A stretch of 64,000 nucleotides of DNA, taken from Variovorax sp. V93. Lineage in GTDB: Bacteria; Pseudomonadota; Gammaproteobacteria; Burkholderiales; Burkholderiaceae_C. The notes beneath the pieces are model-generated. The model did not search any database and was not told the origin of the DNA. It was given only the letters and a program-made list of their open reading frames with translations. The translations under genes were made by a program, and so were the position numbers. Numbering within the stretch: the stretch's first letter is position 1; the number at the start of each line of letters is the position of its first letter. The DNA is taken from positions 806,001 to 870,000 of the forward strand of contig NZ_AP028670.1 in NCBI RefSeq assembly GCF_041154485.1, read 5' to 3'. This document shows positions 9,409 through 17,198 of the stretch, piece after piece.

Positions 9409-9590
9409 GCCGGCGAGCTCGGAAAACGAGCCGGAAGGTCACACCCTGAGAATTTATCAGTCCACACACAGATGTTCCATGAGGTTTCGTAAGCCTGATC
9501 TGGATCCGCAGCCACACGCTGCATTTCCGATCCTAGCGGGGATCAAGTGCAGCGCATCCGCGGCAGGCATGACGGCGCCGCACTCCGCCT

Positions 9591-10544
9591 TCATTTCGCG
9601 AATCGCCTTCGATACTCCACGAGGCTCACGCCAAGGCGCCGGCCGAATGCGCGCCTGAAGCCGTCCACGTTGGCATAGCCCACCTCGTCGGCCAGGCGCT
9701 TGGCCGGCAACTGCGACTCCTCGGCCAGGCGGCGGGCGGCATCGATGCGGGCGTTCTCGACGAACTCGGCCGGCGTGGTGCCGGTCTCGCTTCGAAAGAT
9801 CCGCGCGAAGCTGCGTTCGCTCATGCCCGCCAGCGCGGCCAGCGCCGGCACGGACAGGTCGTCCTTCAGATGCGAAAGCACATGGTCCTGCACCTGCCGC
9901 ACGCTTGAGCGCTCGGAGGTCTGGGCCGCCAGGTGGGCGCTGAACTGGCTCTGGCCGCCCGGGCGCTTGAGGAACATCACCAGCTCGCGCGCCACGCGCA
10001 GCGCGAGTTCGCGGCCGTGGTCCTCCTCCACCATGGCGAGCGCCAGGTCCATGCCCGCGGTCACCCCGGCCGAGGTGAAGAGCTTGCCGTCCTTCACGTA
10101 GATCGCGTCCGGCTCGACGGTGGCCAGCGGATAGGCGGTGGCCAGCCGCGCGGTGGAGTTCCAGTGCGTGGCCACGCGCTTGCCGTCCAGCAGCCCCGCG
10201 GCCGCGAGCACGAAGGCGCCGCTGCACACCGAGCCGTAGCGGCGCACCGTGCGCGACTGGCGCCTGAGCCAGCCATGCAGCGCCGCATCGCCGGCCGCGG
10301 TGCCGATGCCGGGACTGCCGGCCACCAGCAGGGTGTCGATCGGCCCGCGCTGCGTGGCAACCGTGGCGTCGACGGCCAGGCGCACGCCGCTGCTGCTCTT
10401 GAGCAATCCCCCCTCGGTGCCGATCACCTGCACCTGGTAGGCACGCGGCCGGCCGAGCTGGCGGGCCGCTTCGGCGAACACATCGGCCGGCCCAGCCACG
10501 TCGAGCAGCTGGACACGGGAAAGGGCAAGGATGGCGACGCGCAT
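9591..10544 (-). CDS. GlxA-family regulator (DJ-1/PfpI domain plus AraC HTH)
   Basis: 317 residues. The N-terminal half (1-185) is a class-I glutamine-amidotransferase-like DJ-1/PfpI domain, with LLVAGSPG and the elbow YGSVCSGAFVLAAAGLLDG around the conserved Cys. The C-terminal half (about 215-315) has two helix-turn-helix units of the AraC type (LSVPALAALAGMSERSFARIFRSETG and LADEVGYANVDGFRRAFGRRLGVS). GlxA regulators usually bind DNA as activators, and the amidase-like domain senses a metabolite. The gene is divergent from a SLAC1/TehA-type channel gene with 108 bases between the starts, in which a 10-base direct repeat occurs twice. Control of that transporter is the likely role, by position only. 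Confidence 0.85.
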   Translation of the reverse strand: MRVAILALSRVQLLDVAGPADVFAEAARQLGRPRAYQVQVIGTEGGLLKSSSGVRLAVDATVATQRGPIDTLLVAGSPGIGTAAGDAALHGWLRRQSRTVRRYGSVCSGAFVLAAAGLLDGKRVATHWNSTARLATAYPLATVEPDAIYVKDGKLFTSAGVTAGMDLALAMVEEDHGRELALRVARELVMFLKRPGGQSQFSAHLAAQTSERSSVRQVQDHVLSHLKDDLSVPALAALAGMSERSFARIFRSETGTTPAEFVENARIDAARRLAEESQLPAKRLADEVGYANVDGFRRAFGRRLGVSLVEYRRRFAK

Positions 10545-10563
10545 GGCAGTGAAGGCTCTGTAA

Positions 10564-10616
10564 TTGGCAGAAAACGCCGTGCCGCGGCATCCGCAGCGCA
10601 GGCAGTTTGGCAGAAA
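10564..10616. promoter_or_regulatory. Direct repeats TTGGCAGAAA in the glxA-like/tehA-like divergent promoter
   Basis: The sequence TTGGCAGAAA occurs twice in the same orientation, at 10564-10573 and 10607-10616, 43 bases apart (about four helical turns). Between them lies the 10-base palindrome TGCCGCGGCA (10580-10589). AraC-type regulators typically bind direct repeats, so these are candidate sites for the adjacent GlxA-like protein. Function is inferred. Confidence 0.4.
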
Positions 10617-10652
10617 CTATCCATACCAGCAAATTCAGCCAACGAGCCCATC

Positions 10653-11651
10653 ATGCAGAACGAGTCATTGAATCCGCCCTTTCCGGTTTTCTCCCCCACC
10701 AGCGAAGCTTCGCTGCGCCACCTGCCCGTCAACCTGTTCGGCTCGGTCATGGGCCTTTCGGGGCTGGCGCTGGCCTGGCGGCTCGCACACGGCAGCCTGG
10801 GTGCGCCCGCCTTCATCGGCGAGGCCATCGGCGCCTTTGCGCTCGGCGTCTTCGTGCTGCTGGCGCTGGGCTACGCCGCGAAGCTGGCCAGGCATCCACA
10901 AACCGTGCACGCGGAATTCCACCACCCGGTGACCGGCAACTTCTTCGGCACCATCGTCATCTCGATGCTGCTGCTGTCGGCCGTCATCGCGCCCTACAGC
11001 GCGCCTGCCGCGCATGCGCTGTGGACGCTGGGCGCCATTGCGACCTTCGCGCTCAGCCTGGTGGTCGTCTCGCGCCTGCTCAAGGGCCGGCTGGACGCCG
11101 CGCATGCAGTGCCGGCCTGGCTGATTCCGGGCGTCGCCACGCTGGACATCGCTGTCACCGCGGGCCATGACCCCTCCATGGCCTGGGCCGCGGAGCTCAA
11201 CTTGCTGGCGATGGCCGTGGGCGCGGTGCTCGCGCTGGTGCTGCTGGTGCTCATCGTCGGCCGGCTGGTGCACCAGGCCCCGCTCGCGCCGGCAATGACG
11301 CCCTCGCTGATGATCCTTGTGGGGCCGTTCGCGGTCGGCTTTCTTGCCTATACGAACATCACGGGCAGCATCGACCGCTTTGCCGCGCTGCTTTTCTACT
11401 TCGCGCTCTTCCTGTTCGCGGTGCTGGCGCCGAAGGTGTTCCGGCCGAGCATCAGTTTTTCCGCGGGATGGTGGGCGATCGGCTTTCCGATGGCCGCGCT
11501 GGCCAACGCGGCGCTGAAGTACGCACAGCTGCGGGGGACCGCGCCACTGTGGGCCATTGCGCTCCTGCTGCTGGGGCTGCTGAGCGTGGCGCTGGCGGTG
11601 CTCACCGTGCGCACCCTGCGCATCGCATTCAACGGCAAGCTGTTCATGTGA
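10653..11651 (+). CDS. SLAC1/TehA (TDT) family anion channel or exporter
   Basis: 332 residues, almost entirely hydrophobic, with about ten predicted membrane helices. The N-terminal segment LPVNLFGSVMGLSGLALAWR and the segment FFGTIVISMLLLSAVIAPYS match the pseudo-repeated helix pairs of the tellurite-resistance/dicarboxylate transporter (TehA, SLAC1) fold. These inner-membrane proteins pass small anions or export tellurite-type compounds. ATG 10653 is chosen because family sequence starts directly after it; the frame is open much further upstream only because it is antisense to the GlxA-type gene. No strong Shine-Dalgarno is visible. The divergent GlxA-like regulator probably controls it. 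The transported ion cannot be deduced. Confidence 0.82.
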   Translation: MQNESLNPPFPVFSPTSEASLRHLPVNLFGSVMGLSGLALAWRLAHGSLGAPAFIGEAIGAFALGVFVLLALGYAAKLARHPQTVHAEFHHPVTGNFFGTIVISMLLLSAVIAPYSAPAAHALWTLGAIATFALSLVVVSRLLKGRLDAAHAVPAWLIPGVATLDIAVTAGHDPSMAWAAELNLLAMAVGAVLALVLLVLIVGRLVHQAPLAPAMTPSLMILVGPFAVGFLAYTNITGSIDRFAALLFYFALFLFAVLAPKVFRPSISFSAGWWAIGFPMAALANAALKYAQLRGTAPLWAIALLLLGLLSVALAVLTVRTLRIAFNGKLFM

Positions 11652-11699
11652 GCCAGGGCTTTCCCGGCGCGCTGCCGCCACGAAAGCAGCGGCTTCCCG

Positions 11700-12626
11700 C
11701 TAATCCAGCGGCTCGAATCCCGGCGCCTGTTCCATTTCGGAAGGCTTGTAGATCTTGTGCTGCGCCGCGGTGCCGATGGCATCGGCAACCACCAGCAGCC
11801 GCCAGAGCGGCTCGCGCGCCGAGCTTGCACGCTCTTCGCTCGTGAGCCGGAAACTGGGCACGCCCGTGGACGTGCCCTTCACCACCACCCTGAGAAGCGT
11901 GGCGCCCTTCGCGTTCGACACCTCGAGGTCGTAGCCGAGCTTCCGGCTGGTGACGTCCTCGGCCTTGTAACCGTAGCCCTTGAAGTGGCGCATCACGTAG
12001 TCCATGGCGGCGGCCTGGACCTCTTCCCGCGAGGCCGACCGCTCGGCAGCCGCTGCGCCCGCGTCGCCGGCCGCAGCGACCGGCACGCTGCCCCGCGCCT
12101 TGGCTGCCTGTATGTCGGCTTCGCCGGGCACCCAGCCGCGCGCACCGCGCACCAGGACCGCGAGTTGCTGGTCGGAATCCCAGGAGGCGACATGCCATTC
12201 GGCGTCGTCGCGCACCCGCGTGGAGACCTTCGCGCTCTTGTTGCTCTCGAGCTCGGCAATGGCAACCCGGTTGGTCTGCAGCACGGCGCGAAAGCCCTGG
12301 CCTGCATCGACGGTGCGCTTGAGCAGCGCACGGCGGTCCTTGGCGCGCTGGATCTGCTGGGGGCTGCGCACGCCGCCGCCGACGCGGTGCTGCGTGTCCA
12401 GCGACTCGAGGCAGAACCAGCGCCCATCGGCGCCGATGTTCACGAATTCGGCCCAGATGGTGGCAATGACGTTGTCGCCCGTCGCGAGCCAGGCGTGATC
12501 GAACGGCTTTTCCCGCGCATCGAAGACACCCATCTTCGCGACGATCTCGACCGGCGTGAGCCGCGGTCCTGACAGCCGCATCTCATCGATGACGGCGAGC
12601 ACTTGGGGGTCGACTTCCTTGTCCAT
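11700..12626 (-). CDS. DUF3883-like domain protein
   Basis: 308 residues, no signal peptide and no membrane segment, so probably cytosolic. The C-terminal 100 residues (from about 205) carry the pattern GYDLEVSNAKGATLLRVVVKG followed by SFRLTSEERASSA and WRLLVVAD. This is the signature of DUF3883, a restriction-endonuclease-fold-like domain also found in NO VEIN proteins and in some defence genes. The pattern D-x-E then VxxxVKG resembles a nuclease core (D, E, x-K). The N-terminal 180 residues contain no motif I recognise; a short Ala-rich linker joins the two halves. It stands alone between the channel gene and the LysR gene. The domain call is moderately sure and the function is unknown. 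Confidence 0.6.
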   Translation of the reverse strand: MDKEVDPQVLAVIDEMRLSGPRLTPVEIVAKMGVFDAREKPFDHAWLATGDNVIATIWAEFVNIGADGRWFCLESLDTQHRVGGGVRSPQQIQRAKDRRALLKRTVDAGQGFRAVLQTNRVAIAELESNKSAKVSTRVRDDAEWHVASWDSDQQLAVLVRGARGWVPGEADIQAAKARGSVPVAAAGDAGAAAAERSASREEVQAAAMDYVMRHFKGYGYKAEDVTSRKLGYDLEVSNAKGATLLRVVVKGTSTGVPSFRLTSEERASSAREPLWRLLVVADAIGTAAQHKIYKPSEMEQAPGFEPLD

Positions 12627-12712
12627 TCAGCGGGGTCTCTGGCGAGTTCGGGGGGTGGGAAGTATGCCGCATCGGATGCGGGCCGGCACGCGCGGCGGTC
12701 AAGGCCATGCCG

Positions 12713-13711
12713 CTAGCTTCTTGCCGGCTTCTTTTTCACGCCCTTGCGTGCAGGCCGCTGCCGCAGGCCCGAACTCGTGCCCCGCAGCGGCCGGGCCGGG
12801 GCCACGTCGTGCTGGCTTGCCCGCAACCTGAAATCGCAGGTCTTGACGGCCAGCTCGACGATGCGCGCCAGTGCGGGGCTGGAACTGTCGCTTCGATAGA
12901 CCGCGCTGTAGACCAGCGGCGGCGGCATCGGATCGCTCTTCACGACGCGCAGCACACCATTCTTGATGTCCGGGCGGACATAGTCGAGCGCAAGCTGGCT
13001 GATGCCGAAGCCGCTGATCGTCAACTCGCGCAGGACCGTCGTGCTGTTGGTGAGCAGGACCTTGCCGAAGCGGAAACCGTGCTCCGCGCGCCAGGCCTCG
13101 TAGAACTTGTTCTTCGAAGCGCCCGCAGGCTGCTCGATCACCGGATAGTCGGCGAACTCGTGCGGCGCCAGGGCCCGTTGCGGAATGCCGAGCCGCGGGC
13201 TCGCGATCCAGGCCTGGTCGACCTGCCCGACCTTGATCGATTCGAACGCCTGGCCCCAGTAGGTGCCCGGCATGATGGACAGGTCGAGCTTGTTGGCTTC
13301 GAGGCGCTCGAAGAGCGTCAGCCCCGCGTCCACCACCGGCTCGAGCGTCACCTGGGGGTGCAGCTTCTGAAGCAGCTGGATCAGGCGCGTGAGCCACGTC
13401 ATCGCAATCAGTTCCGTCACGCCCACGCGGAATGTGCCGCGCAGCGTCTTGTCCACGCTGATGTCGTGCTGGATGCGCTGCCACAGGCGATGGGCTTCCT
13501 CGGCCAGCGGCAGCAGCTCGCGGCCGACCTGGGCCAGCTCCAGCCCGTGGGAAGTGCGGTGCAGCAGGGTCCCGCCCAGCGACTCCTCGAGTTCGGCCAG
13601 GCGCTTGGAGATGGCCGACTGCGTGGTGTGCAGCTTCACCGCCGCCGCGCTGAAGCTCTGGAGCTTGGTGCTGAAGAGAAAGGCCTCCAGCTGCTTGAAG
13701 GTGAAGTTCAT
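12713..13711 (-). CDS. LysR-type transcriptional regulator of the aminotransferase operon
   Basis: 332 residues. The N-terminal winged helix (1-60) starts MNFTFKQLEAFLFSTKLQSF and contains the LysR helix-turn-helix AAVKLHTTQSAISKRLAELEESLG. Residues about 90-300 are the periplasmic-binding-protein-like effector domain. The last 30 residues are basic (RQRPARKGVKKKPARS), an unusual lysine-rich tail. The start at 13711 matches the family start; the frame is open upstream only by chance. It is divergent from an aminotransferase-Bug receptor-aldolase operon with 81 bases between starts, the classic LysR layout. A palindrome overlaps its own start codon, hinting at self-repression. Confidence 0.88.
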   Translation of the reverse strand: MNFTFKQLEAFLFSTKLQSFSAAAVKLHTTQSAISKRLAELEESLGGTLLHRTSHGLELAQVGRELLPLAEEAHRLWQRIQHDISVDKTLRGTFRVGVTELIAMTWLTRLIQLLQKLHPQVTLEPVVDAGLTLFERLEANKLDLSIMPGTYWGQAFESIKVGQVDQAWIASPRLGIPQRALAPHEFADYPVIEQPAGASKNKFYEAWRAEHGFRFGKVLLTNSTTVLRELTISGFGISQLALDYVRPDIKNGVLRVVKSDPMPPPLVYSAVYRSDSSSPALARIVELAVKTCDFRLRASQHDVAPARPLRGTSSGLRQRPARKGVKKKPARS

Positions 13712-13723
13712 TCCAATGGAATG
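13709..13723. promoter_or_regulatory. Palindrome CATTCCA-A-TGGAATG at the LysR start
   Basis: A perfect 7-base inverted repeat with a single central base covers the start codon of the leftward LysR gene. It lies about 70 bases before the divergent aminotransferase start. LysR proteins bind such imperfect or perfect palindromes; its position would suit negative autoregulation. The sequence is certain, the role inferred. Confidence 0.4.
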
Positions 13724-13792
13724 TAAGCCCAATGCTCCGCAGGAAAAAAAGGAATACCTCGATGCTCCGATTTCTCGTTTGTCCCGCGGCGC

Positions 13793-15019
13793 ATGGCCTT
13801 TGATACTGCGCCCATGCTCCATATCGCTCCCCGGCTCCATCGCATCAAACCTTCCCCCAGTTCCATGGCCGGCCAACGCGCGCGCGAACTGCGCGCCATG
13901 GGCCGGGACATCCTGAGCCTGACCGCCGGCGAGCCCGACTTCGAGACGCCCGGGCACATCAAGGAGGCGGCAACCCGCGCCATGGCGGCCGGCCAGACCC
14001 GCTACACCGACGTCGGCGGCACGCCGGCGCTGAAGGAAGCCATTGCCGCCAAGTTCCGCAACGAGAACGGCCTGGACTACGCGCCGGGCGAAATCATCGT
14101 CGGCACCGGCGCCAAGCAGGTGATCTTCAACGCCCTCATGTGCACGGTGGCGGCGGGCGACGAGGTCATCGTGCCCGCGCCCTATTGGGTGTCGTACCCG
14201 GACATCGCCCTGCTGGCCGGCGGCGTGCCGGTGTTTGTCGACTGCCCGGCCGCCCACGGGTTCAAGCTCCAGCCCGCGGATCTCGAGCGCGCCATCACCG
14301 GCAAGACGCGCTGGCTGATGCTCAACTCGCCGAACAATCCGAGCGGCGCCACCTACACGCGCGCCGAGCTCCAGGCGCTGGCCGAAGTGCTGAGGCGCCA
14401 CCCCCACGTCTGGATACTGACCGACGACATCTACGAACATCTCATCTATGGCGATGTCGAATTCGCCACCATGGCCCAGGCGGCGCCCGACCTGAAGGAC
14501 CGCACCCTCACGGTCAACGGCGTCTCCAAGGCCTATGCGATGACGGGCTGGCGCATCGGCTACGGCGCGGGTCCTGCGGAGCTGATCAAGGCGATGGTCA
14601 AGCTCCAGTCGCAAAGCACGTCCGGCCCCAACTCGATCGCCCAGGCCGCGGCCATCGCGGCGCTCGCAGGCCCGCAGGACATCGTGGCCGCGAACCGGCG
14701 CGAATATCAGCAGCGCCGCGACACGGTGGTTGCGGCGCTCAACGCCATCGACGGCATCCACTGCCAGGTGCCCGATGGCGCCTTCTACATCTTTGCTTCG
14801 TGCAGCGCGCTGTTCGGCCTCTGCACGCCCAAGGGGGTGAAGATCGGCAGCAGCGACGACTGGATCATGCATTTGCTCGATGCACAGGATCTGGCCGCGT
14901 TGCAAGGCAGTGCCTACGGCGTGCCGACGCACTTCCGGCTCTCTTTTGCCGCCAGCACCGAACAGCTGCTGGAGGGCTGCCGCCGCATTGCGCGGGCGCG
15001 CAACGAACTTGTCGTCTGA
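13793..15019 (+). CDS. PLP-dependent aminotransferase, class I (aspartate-type)
   Basis: 408 residues of the fold-type I aminotransferase family. Visible motifs are SLTAGEPDF (substrate carboxylate region), VGTGAKQVIFNAL (PLP phosphate), LNSPNNPSGATYT (Asn contacting PLP), TDDIYEHLIYG (Asp-Tyr pair), VNGVSKAYAMTGWRIGY (Schiff-base Lys in SKAYA) and FRLSFA (Arg binding the alpha-carboxylate). It transfers an amino group from an amino acid such as aspartate or a glutamate analogue to 2-oxoglutarate in the cytosol. ATG 13793 or ATG 13814 (MLHIAPR) could be the start. It leads an operon with a Bug receptor (17-base gap) and an RraA-type aldolase (10-base gap), which suggests that it makes the 2-oxo acid that the aldolase splits. 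Confidence 0.87.
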   Translation: MAFDTAPMLHIAPRLHRIKPSPSSMAGQRARELRAMGRDILSLTAGEPDFETPGHIKEAATRAMAAGQTRYTDVGGTPALKEAIAAKFRNENGLDYAPGEIIVGTGAKQVIFNALMCTVAAGDEVIVPAPYWVSYPDIALLAGGVPVFVDCPAAHGFKLQPADLERAITGKTRWLMLNSPNNPSGATYTRAELQALAEVLRRHPHVWILTDDIYEHLIYGDVEFATMAQAAPDLKDRTLTVNGVSKAYAMTGWRIGYGAGPAELIKAMVKLQSQSTSGPNSIAQAAAIAALAGPQDIVAANRREYQQRRDTVVAALNAIDGIHCQVPDGAFYIFASCSALFGLCTPKGVKIGSSDDWIMHLLDAQDLAALQGSAYGVPTHFRLSFAASTEQLLEGCRRIARARNELVV

Positions 15020-15036
15020 ATGAACCAGGAACAGCC

Positions 15037-16026
15037 ATGAACGTCCGATCGCTTTCTCCCAAACTCCTGCCGTGGCTCGTCGCCGGCACCGCATGGCTGT
15101 GCGCCGCCCATGCGTTCGCGGCCGATCCCTTTCCGTCGAAGCCGGTGAAGATCCTGGTCGGCTTTTCACCCGGCGGCTCCAACGACGTCGTGGCGCGCCT
15201 GATCGCACCGAAGCTGGCCGAGGGACTTGGCGCGCAAGTGCTGGTCGACAACAGGCCCGGCGCCGGCGGCAACATCGCGGTCTCGGCCATGCTCACCGCG
15301 CCCGCGGATGGGCACACGCTGCTGATGTGCACCACCGGAACCCTTTCGATCCAGCCGCACGTTTTGAAAAGCATGCCCTTCGACCCCGAAAAGGACATCG
15401 TGCCGGTCACACAGGTCACCAACGCGCCCTACATGCTGATGGTCAACTCGACGCTGCCGGTGACCAGCGTCAAGGAACTCGTTGCCTACGCCAGGCAGAA
15501 GCCGGGCGAGCTCAACTTCGCCTCTTCCGGAACCGCGACGGGCGGCCACCTGGCGGGCGAGATGCTGAAGACACGCGCAGGCATCGACATCGTCCACGTG
15601 GCCTACAAGGGAACCGGCCAGGCCATGACGGATCTGCTGGCGGGCCAGGTCTCCATGATCTTCGACCAGCCCGTGAGTTCGGTGCAGTACGCGCGCTCGG
15701 GCAAGCTGCGCGCGCTGGCGGTGGCCAGCCCGCGCCGGCTGGCGGCGTTCCCCGACATTCCGACCGTGACGGAGGCCGGCATTCCCGACTTCGAACCCGT
15801 GACCTGGGCGGGCATCTGCGCGGCCAGGAATACGCCGCCGGCCGTCGTCGAGCGGATCCAGCGCGAAGTCGCCAAGGTGCTCGCGATGCCCGACATCGCC
15901 AAGCGGCTCGCCGCCGATGGCCTGGAGCCCGTGGGCAGCACGCCCGAGCAGTTCCGCGCGTTCCTGGCCGCCGACAAGCGCAAGTGGGGCCGCGTGGTGA
16001 AAGACGCCGACGTCAAGGCCGAGTGA
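15037..16026 (+). CDS. Bug/TctC-type tripartite tricarboxylate transporter receptor
   Basis: 329 residues. A signal peptide (PWLVAGTAWLCAAHAFA, cut before ADPFPS) sends it to the periplasm. The mature protein has the family signatures FPSKPVKILVGFSPGGSNDVVARLIA near the start, VDNRPGAGGNIA, and the mid-region FASSGTATGGHLAGEMLK and VAYKGTGQAMTDLLAGQVSM that line the ligand pocket. Bug proteins bind carboxylates and amino acids and hand them to TctAB. It sits between an aminotransferase and an RraA-type aldolase in a tight operon, so its ligand is probably the acid or amino acid those enzymes use. No tctAB genes are adjacent. Confidence 0.9.
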   Translation: MNVRSLSPKLLPWLVAGTAWLCAAHAFAADPFPSKPVKILVGFSPGGSNDVVARLIAPKLAEGLGAQVLVDNRPGAGGNIAVSAMLTAPADGHTLLMCTTGTLSIQPHVLKSMPFDPEKDIVPVTQVTNAPYMLMVNSTLPVTSVKELVAYARQKPGELNFASSGTATGGHLAGEMLKTRAGIDIVHVAYKGTGQAMTDLLAGQVSMIFDQPVSSVQYARSGKLRALAVASPRRLAAFPDIPTVTEAGIPDFEPVTWAGICAARNTPPAVVERIQREVAKVLAMPDIAKRLAADGLEPVGSTPEQFRAFLAADKRKWGRVVKDADVKAE

Positions 16027-16036
16027 GAACAACGAC

Positions 16037-16726
16037 ATGAAGAGCCAATCCCCCGATATCGTGCGCGACTTCCCGCGCATTTCGCCTGAGCTGGTCGCAC
16101 AGGCCTCCGCGTTCCAGCCCGCCATCCTGGCCGACGTCGCGGGCCGCCGCGGCGCCCTGCACGGCCGCATCGCGGCCCTGCGCCACCGCATGAAGCTGGC
16201 CGGCAGCGCGCTCACGGTGGAAGTGCGGCCGGGCGACAACCTGATGATCCACGCCGCCATTGCGCTGGCCAGGCCGGGCGACGTGCTGGTGATCGACGGC
16301 AAGGCCGACCAGACCGCTGCCCTCATGGGCACCATCATGATGAACGCCTGCCGGCAGGTCGGCATCGCCGGCGTGGTGGTCGACGGCGCGGTGCGCGACA
16401 GCCTCGAGATCGACGAGATGGACTTTCCCGTCTTTTCGGTCGGGACCAATCCCAATGGCCCGACCAAGCTGGCTTCAGGGCGGATCGGGCACCCGGTCTC
16501 GGTCGGCGGTGTGACCGTTCGTTCCGGTGACCTCGTGGTCGGCGATGCCGACGGCGTGGTTGTCATCGAGCGCGAAAGAGTGGAAGCGCTCCTTCAGGCC
16601 GCAGGCAAGAAGGTCGAGGACGAAGCCGCGCGGATCGAGGCGATCAAGAAAGGCAACACGGCCGCCAAGTGGCTGGACGCCGCACTGCGCAGCGCGGGCG
16701 TGCTCAAGGAAAACGAGACGCTCTAG
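16037..16726 (+). CDS. RraA-family 4-hydroxy-4-methyl/carboxy-2-oxoglutarate aldolase-like enzyme
   Basis: 229 residues of the RraA/HMG-aldolase family. The catalytic and metal-binding region is GIAGVVVDGAVRDSLEI, where the Arg and the following Asp are the conserved substrate and metal contacts. VRPGDNLMIHAAIALARPGDVLVIDG and VRSGDLVVGDADGVVVI are the family signatures. Such enzymes split 4-hydroxy-4-methyl- or 4-carboxy-4-hydroxy-2-oxo acids to pyruvate plus pyruvate or oxaloacetate, and often decarboxylate oxaloacetate too. RNase E-inhibitor RraA proper is shorter (about 160 residues) and lacks the helical C-terminal tail seen here, so the enzyme reading is preferred. It is third in the operon after an aminotransferase and a Bug receptor. 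Confidence 0.85.
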   Translation: MKSQSPDIVRDFPRISPELVAQASAFQPAILADVAGRRGALHGRIAALRHRMKLAGSALTVEVRPGDNLMIHAAIALARPGDVLVIDGKADQTAALMGTIMMNACRQVGIAGVVVDGAVRDSLEIDEMDFPVFSVGTNPNGPTKLASGRIGHPVSVGGVTVRSGDLVVGDADGVVVIERERVEALLQAAGKKVEDEAARIEAIKKGNTAAKWLDAALRSAGVLKENETL

Positions 16727-16730
16727 CGGT

Positions 16731-17168
16731 TCAGCGCACGACATAGCCCACGAAGCGCCAGACCTTGTCCTCGTCCTGCCGCAGCGAGACGAGTTCGCGC
16801 TGCGTCTTGCCTTCGGCGAAGGTGGTCACGAAATCGATGTTGATGTAGGCGCCGGCCGGCAGCTTGTCGCCGGCGCCGACGAACTGGCGCGACAGGCCGA
16901 GCCAGGTGCGCGAGGCCACGGCACCGAGCGCCGCGCGGCTTCGCTGCAGGCTTGTGACGAAGGCTTCGCGCGTGACCACCCTCTTGGCGGCCGGCGAAGC
17001 GCCGTCCCACAGCACTGCGGCCTGGTTGCGGTCCACGGCCTGCGCGATCTGCACGCCAGCCGCCTGCAGGGCGTTGAGGTCCAGCTGTTCCTGGGCAGGC
17101 TGGGCCGAAGCCAGCGTGAGCCAGCCCGAGAATGCCGCGGCCGCCGCGATGCGAGAGATGTGTTTCAT
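16731..17168 (-). CDS. Exported DUF4019-like protein
   Basis: 145 residues with a Sec signal peptide (ISRIAAAAAFSGWLTLASAQ). The mature protein fits the DUF4019 pattern: an early Trp region (VLWDGASPAAKRVVTREAF), a central SRTWLGLSRQF, then AGAYINIDFVTTFAEGKTQRELVSLRQDEDKVWRFVGY near the end. DUF4019 is a small alpha+beta periplasmic domain of unknown role, related in shape to NTF2-like proteins. It is the last gene of a leftward run (Bug receptor, M20 amidohydrolase, AraC regulator), 30 bases after the AraC gene, but nothing ties it to that pathway. It ends 4 bases from the convergent RraA gene. Confidence 0.65.
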   Translation of the reverse strand: MKHISRIAAAAAFSGWLTLASAQPAQEQLDLNALQAAGVQIAQAVDRNQAAVLWDGASPAAKRVVTREAFVTSLQRSRAALGAVASRTWLGLSRQFVGAGDKLPAGAYINIDFVTTFAEGKTQRELVSLRQDEDKVWRFVGYVVR

Positions 17169-17198
17169 GATGTTCCTGTGTCCTGTTCCTGTTGTTGT

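Noticed and set aside
9933..10652. Upstream extension of the channel gene to 572 codons
   Set aside because: The extension is antisense to the GlxA-type gene and lacks hydrophobic or family sequence; ATG 10653 begins the membrane protein.
12713..15208. An 831-codon leftward frame reading through the aminotransferase region into the LysR gene
   Set aside because: Only the last 332 codons (from 13711) resemble a protein family. The upstream part is antisense to the aminotransferase and Bug genes.
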